Below, one piece after another: positions 26,500 to 35,226 of a stretch of 64,000 bases of DNA (positions are counted from its first letter, which is position 1; each line of letters begins with the position of its first letter). The stretch is taken from assembly GCF_044810985.1 (NCBI RefSeq), contig NZ_CP085242.1, positions 2,790,001-2,854,000 on the forward strand, given 5' to 3'. The DNA is from Marinospirillum sp031581385. GTDB taxonomy: Bacteria > Pseudomonadota > Gammaproteobacteria > Pseudomonadales > Halomonadaceae. Under the pieces are notes generated by a model, which worked only from the letters and a program-made list of their open reading frames with translations, made no database searches and was not told where the DNA came from. The position numbers were made by a program, and so were the translations under genes.

Positions 26500-27298
26500 G
26501 GCTTTCCTGCTGCTCCTCGTTCTGTTCCTCCTCGCTAATATCATGCTGACCCAGTGCAGGAAAGATAAAAGTCAAATCCTCGCTGGGGTGTAAGCGTACT
26601 TCCTGGGTTTCCAGCTGGCCTGTCTTGCGGTTGACCAATTGCTGTTCGGGTGGCAGAGGGCCCAGGATGGTTATTTCGGCATTGGCCTCTGCACTCAGTT
26701 TTTGGGCTCTGCGGGCAAGCAACCTGTCTTTTATCCAGGGCAGGCGATACCCCATCCCCGTTAGTAACAGTCTGCGCATTCCAGCGCTTTTCAATAAACT
26801 CATGAGGACGGGCAGGGGGTTGGTGTGCAGGCGCAAAAGCCGCCAGAAGTCCAGGGATGACAAAGGCTGGTCGGGATGGGTTCGGAAAGTGAAGTAGCGC
26901 ACCCTGTCCTGTTGTTCACCCACGGCAAAGCTGAAGCCCTTGACCGGCAGAAGAAAATACTCCAGCCCATAACCCATGCGGTGAGCCAGTTCCAAAGTGC
27001 TGGCCCCGGCAACCACAGTGACCTTTTTGGCCTGCAACTGTTTGCCCTGGGGCGTCTTGGCAAGCAGCAGACCCTGAGAATCATAGCGCAAATCAACCAC
27101 GTGCATTCCGGCCAGGAGTTCGCACTGGACTCCCCGCTGCTGGGCCGCTGTACCTGCCTCCACGCCCACTTTCGGGAAAGCCAGTTGCCGGTCGGTTACA
27201 GCAAGGGTCTGATCGCTGGCTGTTGTTTGATTGAGCAGCGAGGCAGCATAGCGTCCTCCGCCAATAATGAGTTGGTCATAAATTCTTGTCGCCGACAT
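26483..27298 (-). CDS. Shortened FAD-dependent oxidoreductase-like protein (Mqo-like; possibly decayed)
   Basis: 271 residues. The N-terminus is a Rossmann start (YDQLIIGGGRYAASLL), but the glycine pattern is GGGRYAAS instead of GxGxxG. A central stretch (TVVAGASTLELAHRMGYGLE, then LLPVKG) and a helical stretch (LDFWRLLRLH, MGYRLPWIKD) recall the malate:quinone oxidoreductase-like FAD proteins, which are about 450-500 residues. About 150 residues after the first helix and the C-terminal FAD part seem to be missing. Yet the frame is intact and an AAGGG ribosome site precedes ATG 27298. It lies 36 bases after the class II aldolase gene. It may be a decayed gene or a small unrecognised protein. 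Confidence 0.55.
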   Translation of the reverse strand: MSATRIYDQLIIGGGRYAASLLNQTTASDQTLAVTDRQLAFPKVGVEAGTAAQQRGVQCELLAGMHVVDLRYDSQGLLLAKTPQGKQLQAKKVTVVAGASTLELAHRMGYGLEYFLLPVKGFSFAVGEQQDRVRYFTFRTHPDQPLSSLDFWRLLRLHTNPLPVLMSLLKSAGMRRLLLTGMGYRLPWIKDRLLARRAQKLSAEANAEITILGPLPPEQQLVNRKTGQLETQEVRLHPSEDLTFIFPALGQHDISEEEQNEEQQESLSSDK

Positions 27299-27334
27299 AA
27301 GACTTACCCTTTCTGTGAACTCTGACTTGTATTG

Positions 27335-27964
27335 TTACTGGCCTGGGTTGGACTGTAAAGCGTAGAGCTTTTCAGCAGCTTCTGCCAGATTTCTTCCCCA
27401 GGCCAGGAGGCCATCCTGATGGCCGAGCATGACGACCAGGCCGGAGGAGGAGTCCGCCTTTTGACGGATGGCCTCGGCCATGGCCGGAGTGCCATAGGGA
27501 ATGTTTTCCGGGGTGCAGGCCAGTGACTGTTGGGCGGCCAGTTGCCAGAGATCGGGAGCATGTCCGTGTATTACCGCCTGGATTTCCGGGTTGGCCTGAT
27601 AAAGAGCGGCATGGCTCAGGGCTTCAGAGGAAGGCGGTTGGCTACCCTCTGCCTCAACCCGGTTGTGGCGGGTGTCTGCTGCAATCACCCAGGGCCAGGC
27701 ATCCGAATCCAGCCAATCCAGATGTCCGGTTTGGGAGGCGGTAATCACAAAAGCATCAGGCTCTTGGGGGTCGGGTTGCCGCAGGCTCAGATTGCCAAAA
27801 CCCAGCCCTTGGTATCTTTGCGGATTCTGGCCGATCCAGCCTGCGACTTGCATTTCATTGCGCCAGTGGTTCAGTTCTTCCAACAGGGATTCAGGCCAAT
27901 GCCGCTTTTTTTTGTGCAGCTGACAGGCATACTGGATCACACCTTCTTGTTGTTGGCTGCTCAT
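27335..27964 (-). CDS. Class II aldolase/adducin domain protein
   Basis: 209 residues of the class II aldolase/adducin family, which uses a divalent metal for aldol cleavage or isomerisation of phosphosugars. A metal-ligand histidine pair is visible in IQAVIHGHAPDLW, and the family start GFGNLSLRQPD and SSEALSHAALYQ are present. Substrate unknown. The ATG overlaps the nadC stop by four bases (ATGA), a link to the nadC transcript. Confidence 0.85.
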   Translation of the reverse strand: MSSQQQEGVIQYACQLHKKKRHWPESLLEELNHWRNEMQVAGWIGQNPQRYQGLGFGNLSLRQPDPQEPDAFVITASQTGHLDWLDSDAWPWVIAADTRHNRVEAEGSQPPSSEALSHAALYQANPEIQAVIHGHAPDLWQLAAQQSLACTPENIPYGTPAMAEAIRQKADSSSGLVVMLGHQDGLLAWGRNLAEAAEKLYALQSNPGQ

Positions 27965-28809
27965 CCGATCAGTCTCATGGATAAATCCAGGCTTTGAATG
28001 TCCTTGGTCAAAGTGCCCAGAGAAATAAAATCCACTCCCGTTTCCGCCACGGCCACCAGATTCTTGCGGGTAATGCTGCCGCTGGCTTCCAAACCGGCCC
28101 GGCCCTGAGTGATGGCAACGGCTTCTCGCGTTTGTTCCAGACTGAATTCATCCAGCATGATCCGGTCTGCACCGGCTTTCAGGGCCTGGTTCAATTCCGC
28201 AAGGTTTTCCACCTCCACTTCAACCGGTTTGCCGGGGGCCAGCTTGCGAGCTGCCTCGACTGCCGCCTGGATGCTGCCCGCTGCGGCAATATGGTTTTCC
28301 TTGATCAGAAAAGCATCAAACAGGCCGATGCGGTGGTTGTGACAGCCACCACAGGTCACGGCATATTTTTGTGCCAGGCGTAAGCCCGGCAGGGTTTTGC
28401 GGGTATCCAGCAACTTCACGCGGGTGTGGGCGACCCGGTCTGCCAGCTCGCGACAATGGCTGGCGGTAGCCGACAGGGTCTGGACAAAATTCAGGGCTGT
28501 GCGCTCACCGGTCAGCAGGGCGCGGGCCGGGCCTTGCAAACGGAAAAGAGTCTGTCCGGCCACCAGACGCTCTCCCTCTTTGACCAGAAGGCTGACCTGA
28601 ACGCGGGTATCCAGCTGGCGAAAAACTTCCCGAACCCAGGGGCCACCACAAAAAACACCTTCCTGACGGGTAATGACCCGGGCCTGACTGTAACGATCTT
28701 CCGGTATCAGTTGAGCCGTGATGTCACCAGAGCCAACATCTTCCTGTAAGGCAAGTCTGACCTGATGTGCTAGGCTGGAAGTTTCGGGTGGCTGAATAAA
28801 CTGCTGCAT
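27961..28809 (-). CDS. nadC: Nicotinate-nucleotide pyrophosphorylase NadC
   Basis: 282-residue quinolinate phosphoribosyltransferase, the step of NAD synthesis that makes nicotinate mononucleotide from quinolinate and PRPP. Marks are ALQEDVGSGDIT, RTALNFVQTLSATAS, DTRKTLPGLR, YAVTCGGCHNHRIGLFD and VEVENLAELNQAL. Start at ATG 28809 with GGAG seven bases upstream; a longer in-frame start would add eleven residues. It is divergent from ampD, as in many Pseudomonas relatives. Confidence 0.96.
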   Translation of the reverse strand: MQQFIQPPETSSLAHQVRLALQEDVGSGDITAQLIPEDRYSQARVITRQEGVFCGGPWVREVFRQLDTRVQVSLLVKEGERLVAGQTLFRLQGPARALLTGERTALNFVQTLSATASHCRELADRVAHTRVKLLDTRKTLPGLRLAQKYAVTCGGCHNHRIGLFDAFLIKENHIAAAGSIQAAVEAARKLAPGKPVEVEVENLAELNQALKAGADRIMLDEFSLEQTREAVAITQGRAGLEASGSITRKNLVAVAETGVDFISLGTLTKDIQSLDLSMRLIG

Positions 28810-28861
28810 TTCCTGGCTCCGTTTATTGATAAAAACACTCAAGACTGGGCATTATAGGCTG

Positions 28862-28880
28862 ACAGCCAGTTCTTGGCTGT
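28862..28880. other. Hairpin in the nadC-ampD divergent region
   Basis: ACAGCCA-5-TGGCTGT, a perfect 7-bp inverted repeat upstream of ampD. It may be an operator or a leader hairpin; nothing more can be said. Confidence 0.25.
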
Positions 28881-28914
28881 ATCTGGACTGGAAAAAACGG
28901 ACGACAGGCAAACG

Positions 28915-29451
28915 ATGAGAATTGTTGATCACTGGCTGGAGGAAGCAAGAGCTTGCCCTTCGCCTTTTTACAACGCCCGACCCAACCAGGAAATCAGCCT
29001 GCTGGTGATCCATAATATAGCCCTGCCACCCCGAACCTATGGCGGTGGCTGGATCGAAAAATTGTTTACCGGGGTTTTACCGGCTGATCAGCATGCTTAT
29101 TTTGCTCAGGTGGCGGATATGCAGGTTTCCTCGCACCTTTTGATCACCCGAACGGGCGAGCTGGTGCAATTTGTTGGCTTTGACCAGAGAGCCTGGCACG
29201 CCGGGCGTTCGTGTTTTGAAGGTCGTGAAAACTGCAATGACTTTGCTCTGGGCATCGAAATGGAAGGTTCGGATGATCAGCCCTATACTCAAATTCAGTA
29301 TCAACAATTACGGGCAGTGACCCGCTTGTTAATGGAAACCTATCCGCACATTTCCAAACAACGGATCTGCAGTCATGCAAGCATTGCCCCCGGTCGCAAG
29401 ACCGACCCGGGCCCTGCTTTTGATTGGCAACGCTATTTATCGGAGTTATAG
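28915..29451 (+). CDS. ampD: 1,6-anhydro-N-acetylmuramyl-L-alanine amidase AmpD
   Basis: 178-residue cytosolic zinc amidase that cuts the stem peptide from anhydromuramyl peptides in cell-wall recycling and so keeps AmpR-controlled beta-lactamase low. Zinc ligands His33 (LVIHN), His154 (CSHASIAPGR) and Asp164 (KTDPG), and Lys162, fit the E. coli enzyme closely. I start at ATG 28915 (MRIVDHWL). ampE follows one base after the stop. Confidence 0.96.
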   Translation: MRIVDHWLEEARACPSPFYNARPNQEISLLVIHNIALPPRTYGGGWIEKLFTGVLPADQHAYFAQVADMQVSSHLLITRTGELVQFVGFDQRAWHAGRSCFEGRENCNDFALGIEMEGSDDQPYTQIQYQQLRAVTRLLMETYPHISKQRICSHASIAPGRKTDPGPAFDWQRYLSEL

Positions 29452-29452
29452 G

Positions 29453-30358
29453 ATGAAATTTTTTGTGATCTTGGCAGTGCTGGTGTTGAGAGGTATGCCC
29501 GGCCAGAAGCTGACCCGACCTTTTGACCGGGCTTTTCTGGGTTGGCAACGCTGGATTGCTGCACGCCTGGGCTGCCGGTTGGGTGCTGCACCCGGATTTC
29601 TGGCAGCAGTCCTGCCCTGGGTTCTGATTTTATGGCTGTTGCTGTGGTGGCTGCATGCAAGCTTCTGGGTTTTGCCCACACTGGCCGTGCATCTGCTGGT
29701 GGTTTTTTATGCTCTGGGGCGGCGCAGTGAACTGGTCTGGGTTGAGCGCTATATGGTTGCCTGGCGTCAGGGCGATCACCAGGCGGCCAGCTATTATGCT
29801 GAAGAAATTCTGGATGATAATGATCTGGGTGATGATGCCTGCCAACTGCATGCCCGGGTGGTTGCGCGTTTGATTTATTTTGCCTTTGACCGTCTGTTCC
29901 TGGTGCTTTTCTGGTATCTACTGCTGGGGCCGGTGGGTGCGCTTCTGGCCCGTTTAAGCGAACGCACCATCAGCAATGCGCGCAAAGAAGAGCAGGCACA
30001 GGAAGACCTGGCTTGTGATGAACAGGTCAGCCTTTTTCACCGGGTTCTGGAATGGCCTGCAGCGCGATTGATGGGCCTGAGTCTGGCTCTGGTCAGTCGC
30101 CCCCTGCTGGGTCTGCGCCAGTTTGCCAGTGATCTGCTGCGCTGGAAGCTGACCAGTGAAGATTTTCTCAACCGTCAATTGCTGACTGGCTATGGCATTC
30201 TGAGTCGCGATCAGGAAGCCAGGGATGTTTTTGCCCAGAGACCGGAAATCATGACTGAAGAGGCGGACCAGGAGCTGGCACAGATGAAAGAAAGAGTCTG
30301 GCGAGTCCTGGCCCTTTGGGTTGCGGTGACTGCCGTTGGGGTTATTTTCTGGAGCTAG
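29453..30358 (+). CDS. ampE: Membrane protein AmpE
   Basis: 301 residues, an integral membrane protein with about four helices and a soluble loop rich in acidic residues. AmpE acts with AmpD in the cell-wall signalling of beta-lactamase induction; its mechanism is not settled. Conserved features are the start MKFFVILAVLVLR, LGRRSELVWVERYMVAWRQGD and the RLIYFAFDRLF helix. ATG 29453 has GGAG just upstream, overlapping the end of ampD. It is slightly longer than the E. coli protein. Confidence 0.88.
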   Translation: MKFFVILAVLVLRGMPGQKLTRPFDRAFLGWQRWIAARLGCRLGAAPGFLAAVLPWVLILWLLLWWLHASFWVLPTLAVHLLVVFYALGRRSELVWVERYMVAWRQGDHQAASYYAEEILDDNDLGDDACQLHARVVARLIYFAFDRLFLVLFWYLLLGPVGALLARLSERTISNARKEEQAQEDLACDEQVSLFHRVLEWPAARLMGLSLALVSRPLLGLRQFASDLLRWKLTSEDFLNRQLLTGYGILSRDQEARDVFAQRPEIMTEEADQELAQMKERVWRVLALWVAVTAVGVIFWS

Positions 30359-30409
30359 ATAAGCAGTGAGTGTGCTGTTTTCTGCAAAAGGGCTTTTATT
30401 TGATTTTTT

Positions 30410-30426
30410 TTGTAGTAAAATTACAA
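30410..30426. promoter_or_regulatory. Candidate operator/promoter upstream of aceE
   Basis: TTGTA-7-TACAA is a perfect 5-bp inverted repeat with an A/T-rich centre. A TAAAAT -10-like hexamer (30416-30421) lies inside it, so a bound repressor would block the promoter. GntR-type regulators such as PdhR control pyruvate dehydrogenase genes elsewhere, but no such gene is in the window and the site does not match the E. coli PdhR box. Confidence 0.4.
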
Positions 30427-30469
30427 GAATGAAAAGAGAGAGGGAAAGTGCTTGCCGCCCCAGTATTTG

Positions 30470-30551
30470 TGCTGCATTGCAGCATGAAGTTCGCGGTTTT
30501 TTCTGCTTTCCTAAGAGGTGGATGGATGCAGTTGTACTGGAAAACCTCTTA
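30470..30551 (+). other. Structured aceE leader
   Basis: The leader between the possible promoter and aceE has two inverted repeats: TGCTGC-ATT-GCAGCA at 30470-30484, and an 8-bp pair TAAGAGGT (30512-30519) / ACCTCTTA (30544-30551) with a 24-base loop. The 277-base intergenic stretch holds no gene that I can support. An RNA-level control element is possible. Confidence 0.3.
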
Positions 30552-30635
30552 AATCACCGAATTTTTCTGGCCTGATCTCTGGTATCTGTAGTCAGGCTAC
30601 ATTGCTGTTTATATCCAACCAAGCGGAGAAGTTAT

Positions 30636-33308
30636 ATGAATCAGGAGGTAAAAGACCTGGATCCAGTCGAAACCCAGGAGTGGCTGGAATCACTGGACTC
30701 GGTATTGACCCATGAGGGCGAAGAAAGAGCCAAGTTTTTGCTGACCCAACTGGCTGATCGCATGCGTCGCGATGGTTCTCAGTTACCCTTTTCCATAACC
30801 ACCCCGCATCGCAACACCATCCCTGTTCATCGTGAAGCCCGTATGCCGGGTGATCTTTTCATGGAGCGTCGGGTTCGCTCCCTGGTGCGCTGGAATGCCA
30901 TGGCCATGGTGATGCGCAGTAATAAAGCCAAGCCGGGTATTGGCGGTCATATTTCCAGTTTCATGTCCAGCGCCACCCTTTATGACGTGGGCTTCAACTA
31001 TTTTTTCCGAGCCCCCAAAGATGATTTTGAAGGCGATCTGATTTACTTCCAGGGTCATGGTGCACCGGGTGTCTATTCCCGCGCCTTCCTGGAAGGACGT
31101 TTGAATGAAGATCAGCTCAACAACTTCCGTCAGGAAGTCGATGGCAATGGCTTGTCCTCTTACCCTCACCCCTGGTTGATGCCGGATTTCTGGCAGTTCC
31201 CCACGGTATCCATGGGTCTGGGCCCTATTCAGTCGATTTACCAGGCCCACGTGATGAAGTACCTGGATTCGCGTGAGCAAAAACCCATGCTGGATCGCAA
31301 GGTCTGGTGTTTCATGGGTGACGGCGAATGTGATGAACCTGAATCTCTGGGTGCAATTTCTCTGGCGGGTCGTGAAAACCTCGACAACCTGATTTTTGTC
31401 ATCAACTGCAACCTGCAGCGTCTGGACGGCCCGGTGCGCGGTAACGGTCGCATCATGGATGAGTTGGAAGGTGTCTTCCGTGGTGCCGGCTGGAATGTCA
31501 TCAAGGTGGTCTGGGGTCGTCACTGGGACCCACTGTTTGAAAAAGACACCAAGGGTTTGATGCAAAAACGCATGGATGAAGTGGTGGATGGTGAGTACCA
31601 GAACTACAAAGCCAGCGGCGGTGCCTATACCCGCGAGCACTTCTTCGGTGAAAACCCGGAGCTGAAGGATATGGTCAAGGATCTGACCGATGAGGACATT
31701 TATTCCCTGAACCGTGGTGGCCATGACCCCTACAAGGTCTACGCGGCTTACCACGAAGCCGTTAACAACTCCAACGGTCGTCCCACGGTGGTGCTGGCGC
31801 ATACCGTGAAAGGCTATGGCACCGGTGATGACGGTGAAGCCAAAAACGACACCCACTCGGTCAAATCCCTGCAGATGGAAACTCTGAAAAAATTCCGCGA
31901 TCGTTTCGGGATTCCACTCAGTGACGACCAGCTGGAAGATGTCCCCTTCTATAAACCGGCCGATGACAGCCCGGAAATGAAGTACATGCACCGTACCCGT
32001 GAAGAATTGAACGGCTACCTGCCTGCACGTCGCAGTGATTTTGAAGCCCTGCAAGCTCCAGCTCTGGATGACAAGGCCTATGAAGCCATGTTGCAGGGCT
32101 CCAAAGGTCGGGAGATTTCTTCCACCATGGCTTTTGTGCGCATTCTGACCGGTCTGGCCAAAGACAAAAAAGTCGGGCAGCGTATTGTCCCCATCGTACC
32201 CGATGAGGCACGTACTTTCGGTATGGAAGGCATGTTCCGCCAGCTGGGTATTTACACGTCCGAAGGCCAAAAGTACAAGCCGGAAGATTCTGGCCAGATC
32301 ATGTACTACCGCGAAGACAAAAAAGGCCAGATCCTTGAAGAAGGCATCACCGAAGCGGGCGCCATGTCAGCCTGGATAGCCGCAGCAACCAGCTACAGCA
32401 ACAACAACTATCCACTGATCCCCTTTTATGTCTACTACTCCATGTTTGGTTTCCAGCGTATTGGTGACCTGGCCTGGGCAGCCGGTGACATGCAGGCACG
32501 AGGCTTTTTGATTGGTGGTACCGCCGGTCGCACCACCCTGAACGGTGAAGGCCTGCAACACCAGGATGGTCACAGCCACCTGATGTCCGGCACCATTCCC
32601 AACTGCCGCAGCTACGATCCTACCTACAGCTATGAGCTGGCGGTGATTATTCAGGATGGTCTCAAGCGGATGTATGAAGATAAGGAAAACTGCTTCTACT
32701 ATCTGACCATCATGAATGAAAACTACGAGCATCCCGAGTTGCCGGATCGCAAAGGCATTCAGGAAGAAATCATCAAGGGGATGTATCTGCTCAAGGAAGG
32801 CGGCAAAGCCAAGCAGAAAGTGCAGCTGCTGGGCTCAGGTACTATCCTTCGGGAAGTGGAAGCCGCTGCCGAACTACTGAAGAAAGACTTTAATGTCGAA
32901 GCGGATATCTGGAGTGCCACCAGCTTTAACGAGTTGCGTCGGGAAGCTCTTGCGGTTGAGCGCCACAACTTCCTGAATCCGGAAGCTGAGCAGCAAAAAC
33001 CTTTTATCACGCAGCAACTGGAAAGTCGTCAAGGGCCAGCGATTGCGGCTACCGATTATATGAAGCTCTTTGCTGATCAGGTACGGGCCTGGGTGCCTAC
33101 CGATTACAAGGTGTTAGGCACGGATGGTTTTGGTCGCTCGGATACCCGCGAGAAGCTGCGCCATTTCTTTGAAGTGGATCGCCACTTTGTCGTCGTTGCC
33201 GCCCTGAAAGCCCTGGCTGACCGTGGCGAAATTGAAGCCAAGAAAGTCACCGAAGCAATTAAAAAATACGGTATCGATCCGAAAAAATGCGATCCCTTAT
33301 ATTGCTGA
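30636..33308 (+). CDS. aceE: Pyruvate dehydrogenase E1 component, homodimeric type
   Basis: 890-residue thiamine-diphosphate enzyme, the first component of the pyruvate dehydrogenase complex; it decarboxylates pyruvate and passes the acetyl group to the lipoyl arm of AceF. The TPP/Mg motif is GDGECDEPES to NCNLQR (about 228-265), with GHISSFMSSATLYDVGFNYFF near the N-terminus. Length as in E. coli. Ribosome site GGAG lies ahead of ATG 30636. aceF follows after 34 bases. Confidence 0.98.
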   Translation: MNQEVKDLDPVETQEWLESLDSVLTHEGEERAKFLLTQLADRMRRDGSQLPFSITTPHRNTIPVHREARMPGDLFMERRVRSLVRWNAMAMVMRSNKAKPGIGGHISSFMSSATLYDVGFNYFFRAPKDDFEGDLIYFQGHGAPGVYSRAFLEGRLNEDQLNNFRQEVDGNGLSSYPHPWLMPDFWQFPTVSMGLGPIQSIYQAHVMKYLDSREQKPMLDRKVWCFMGDGECDEPESLGAISLAGRENLDNLIFVINCNLQRLDGPVRGNGRIMDELEGVFRGAGWNVIKVVWGRHWDPLFEKDTKGLMQKRMDEVVDGEYQNYKASGGAYTREHFFGENPELKDMVKDLTDEDIYSLNRGGHDPYKVYAAYHEAVNNSNGRPTVVLAHTVKGYGTGDDGEAKNDTHSVKSLQMETLKKFRDRFGIPLSDDQLEDVPFYKPADDSPEMKYMHRTREELNGYLPARRSDFEALQAPALDDKAYEAMLQGSKGREISSTMAFVRILTGLAKDKKVGQRIVPIVPDEARTFGMEGMFRQLGIYTSEGQKYKPEDSGQIMYYREDKKGQILEEGITEAGAMSAWIAAATSYSNNNYPLIPFYVYYSMFGFQRIGDLAWAAGDMQARGFLIGGTAGRTTLNGEGLQHQDGHSHLMSGTIPNCRSYDPTYSYELAVIIQDGLKRMYEDKENCFYYLTIMNENYEHPELPDRKGIQEEIIKGMYLLKEGGKAKQKVQLLGSGTILREVEAAAELLKKDFNVEADIWSATSFNELRREALAVERHNFLNPEAEQQKPFITQQLESRQGPAIAATDYMKLFADQVRAWVPTDYKVLGTDGFGRSDTREKLRHFFEVDRHFVVVAALKALADRGEIEAKKVTEAIKKYGIDPKKCDPLYC

Positions 33309-33342
33309 GGCCGATCTTGACCGAATTTTAAGGAGCAAAGTC

Positions 33343-34992
33343 TTGAGTAACGAAATTATTAAAGTGCCCGATATTGGTGGCAATGATGATGTCGAAGTCA
33401 TCGAAATCAACGTCAAGCCAGGCGACCGGATTGAAGAAGAGGATACCCTGATCGTTCTGGAGTCCGACAAGGCCAGCATGGATATCCCCAGCCCCAAGGC
33501 AGGTGTGGTGAAAAAGCTGCTGGTCAATGAAGGCGACAAGGTTAACGAAGGCACCGATATTCTGGAGCTGGAAGTTGAAGGTGCAGCGGAGGCCGAAGAA
33601 GAAAAACCGGCCGAGGCTGAAGAAAAAGCACCTGAGCCCCAGGCTGAACAGGCCGCCCCCAAAGAAGAGGCCAAGCCAGCAGCCAGCAGCAAGGAAGAAA
33701 TCCGTGTACCCGATCTGGGTGGACACGATCAGGTGGAAATCATCGAAGTAGCCGTCAAAGCCGGTGATTCACTGAACGAAGAAGATCCACTGATCACTCT
33801 GGAAACCGACAAGGCCACCATGGATGTGCCCAGCCCCTTTTCCGGCAAGCTTTTGGAGCTGCTGGTCAAGGAGGGCGACAAGGTTTCTGAAGGCGATCTG
33901 ATCGGCTATATGCAGGCCGAAGGGGCCGGTCAGGAAACTGAATCTCCTGCAGCTGCTGCCCAGCCGGAAAAAGCCGCAGACAAGCCTGCTGAGAAATCAG
34001 CGTCGCAAACCGCTGCACCTGCTTCCCAGTCTGCCGCACCTCAGCCTTCGGCTGTGGCTGAGCAACCCAATAAATCGGTGCATGCCGGTCCTGCCGTGCG
34101 CATGTTGGGTCGTGAACTGGGTGTGGATCTTGCCCTGGTCAAGGGCAGTGGACCCAAGGGTCGCATTCTGAAGGAAGATCTGCAGAATTACGTCAAGCAA
34201 GTCATGCAGCAGACCCAGAAGGCAGGGGCTGCTGCGCCTGGAGCTGCCGGTGGTGCCGGAATTCCTCCCGTCCCGGTTCAGGATTTCAGCAAGTTCGGGG
34301 ATGTTGAAGAAAAACCCATGGGTCGCCTGCTCAAAGCGGGTGCGGTCAACCTGCACCGTTCCTGGCTGAATGTGCCCCATGTTACTCAGTTTGAACAGGC
34401 GGACATCACCGAACTGGAAGGCTTCCGCAAAGGGGTGAAAGCCGAAGCGGAAAAACAGGGTGCCAAGCTGACGCCTCTGCCTTTCATTATCAAGGCCTGT
34501 GCTCTGGCATTGCAGACCTACCCCCAGTTCAATGTCTCGATTGGTGCTGAAGGCGATACCCTGATCTGGAAGAAGTACATCAATATCGGTTTTGCCGTGG
34601 ATACGCCGGATGGCCTTCTGGTTGCCGTGGTCAAGGATGCCGACAAGAAGAGCATCTACGAGCTGGCGCGGGAAACCGCTGATCTGGGGGCACGTGCACA
34701 GAAGAAACAGCTCAAGGGTGATGACATGAAAGGCAGCTGCTTCACCATCTCCTCTCTGGGTTCCATTGGCGGTACGGCTTTCACGCCCATCGTCAATGCT
34801 CCCGAAGTGGCTATCCTGGGTGTTTCCAAAGCCAGTATGCAGCCGGTCTGGGATGGCAGCAGCTTCCAGCCGCGCCTGATGCTGCCCTTGTCACTGTCTT
34901 ATGACCACCGTGCCATCAACGGTGCTGATGCAGCCCGCTTTACCAGCTTCCTGTCGCAGCAGTTGGGTGATATCCGCAAGATGTTACTCTAA
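33343..34992 (+). CDS. aceF: Dihydrolipoyllysine acetyltransferase E2, TTG start
   Basis: 549 residues: two lipoyl domains (lipoyl lysines Lys43 in ESDKAS and Lys157 in ETDKAT), Ala/Pro/Glu-rich linkers, an E1/E3-binding domain (about 245-285) and a catalytic core ending in SYDHRAINGAD (His522, Asn526). E. coli has three lipoyl domains; two is usual in Pseudomonas relatives, and Asn in place of Asp is known in Azotobacter. The start is TTG at 33343, supported by AAGGAG eight bases upstream and by the family N-terminus; the longer frame runs into aceE. No lipoamide dehydrogenase gene follows; a terminator does. Confidence 0.96.
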   Translation: MSNEIIKVPDIGGNDDVEVIEINVKPGDRIEEEDTLIVLESDKASMDIPSPKAGVVKKLLVNEGDKVNEGTDILELEVEGAAEAEEEKPAEAEEKAPEPQAEQAAPKEEAKPAASSKEEIRVPDLGGHDQVEIIEVAVKAGDSLNEEDPLITLETDKATMDVPSPFSGKLLELLVKEGDKVSEGDLIGYMQAEGAGQETESPAAAAQPEKAADKPAEKSASQTAAPASQSAAPQPSAVAEQPNKSVHAGPAVRMLGRELGVDLALVKGSGPKGRILKEDLQNYVKQVMQQTQKAGAAAPGAAGGAGIPPVPVQDFSKFGDVEEKPMGRLLKAGAVNLHRSWLNVPHVTQFEQADITELEGFRKGVKAEAEKQGAKLTPLPFIIKACALALQTYPQFNVSIGAEGDTLIWKKYINIGFAVDTPDGLLVAVVKDADKKSIYELARETADLGARAQKKQLKGDDMKGSCFTISSLGSIGGTAFTPIVNAPEVAILGVSKASMQPVWDGSSFQPRLMLPLSLSYDHRAINGADAARFTSFLSQQLGDIRKMLL

Positions 34993-35030
34993 TCAGTACA
35001 AATCAATACAAAACTGTGTAGAGCGCTAAC

Positions 35031-35065
35031 AGCCCGATCAGTCAGACTGGTCGGGCTGTTTTTTT
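35031..35065 (+). terminator. Rho-independent terminator after aceF
   Basis: A stem of AGCCCGA / TCGGGCT, extended by CAGT / ACTG across one wobble pair, with a 3-base loop, is followed by GTTTTTTT. It lies 38 bases after the aceF stop and closes the aceEF operon. Confidence 0.92.
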
Positions 35066-35120
35066 GGGCAGGAAAAAACTTTTCTTTACAGTGTTTTGTG
35101 AATTTATGGGCAAAATTGTT

Positions 35121-35132
35121 AAACGATCGTTT
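35121..35132. promoter_or_regulatory. 12-base palindrome upstream of chemoreceptor gene
   Basis: AAACGATCGTTT is a perfect palindrome 95 bases before the chemoreceptor start, in the 161-base gap after the aceF terminator. The form resembles operators of TetR-type repressors, but no regulator gene is nearby. Chance occurrence is possible. Confidence 0.3.
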
Positions 35133-35226
35133 GATTTTTTCCCAGGTTTCGCTAAGGTAGACAGCATGTCCTGCAGTGAACCGCTGCCATTAACAATAAC
35201 AAAGGGCAACCTTGAGGGCTCAAGCA

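Noticed and set aside
30783..32270. Long open frame of 495 codons on the minus strand inside aceE
   Set aside because: It lies fully antisense to a clear AceE gene, its translation has no recognisable domain, and its openness follows from the codon pattern of aceE.
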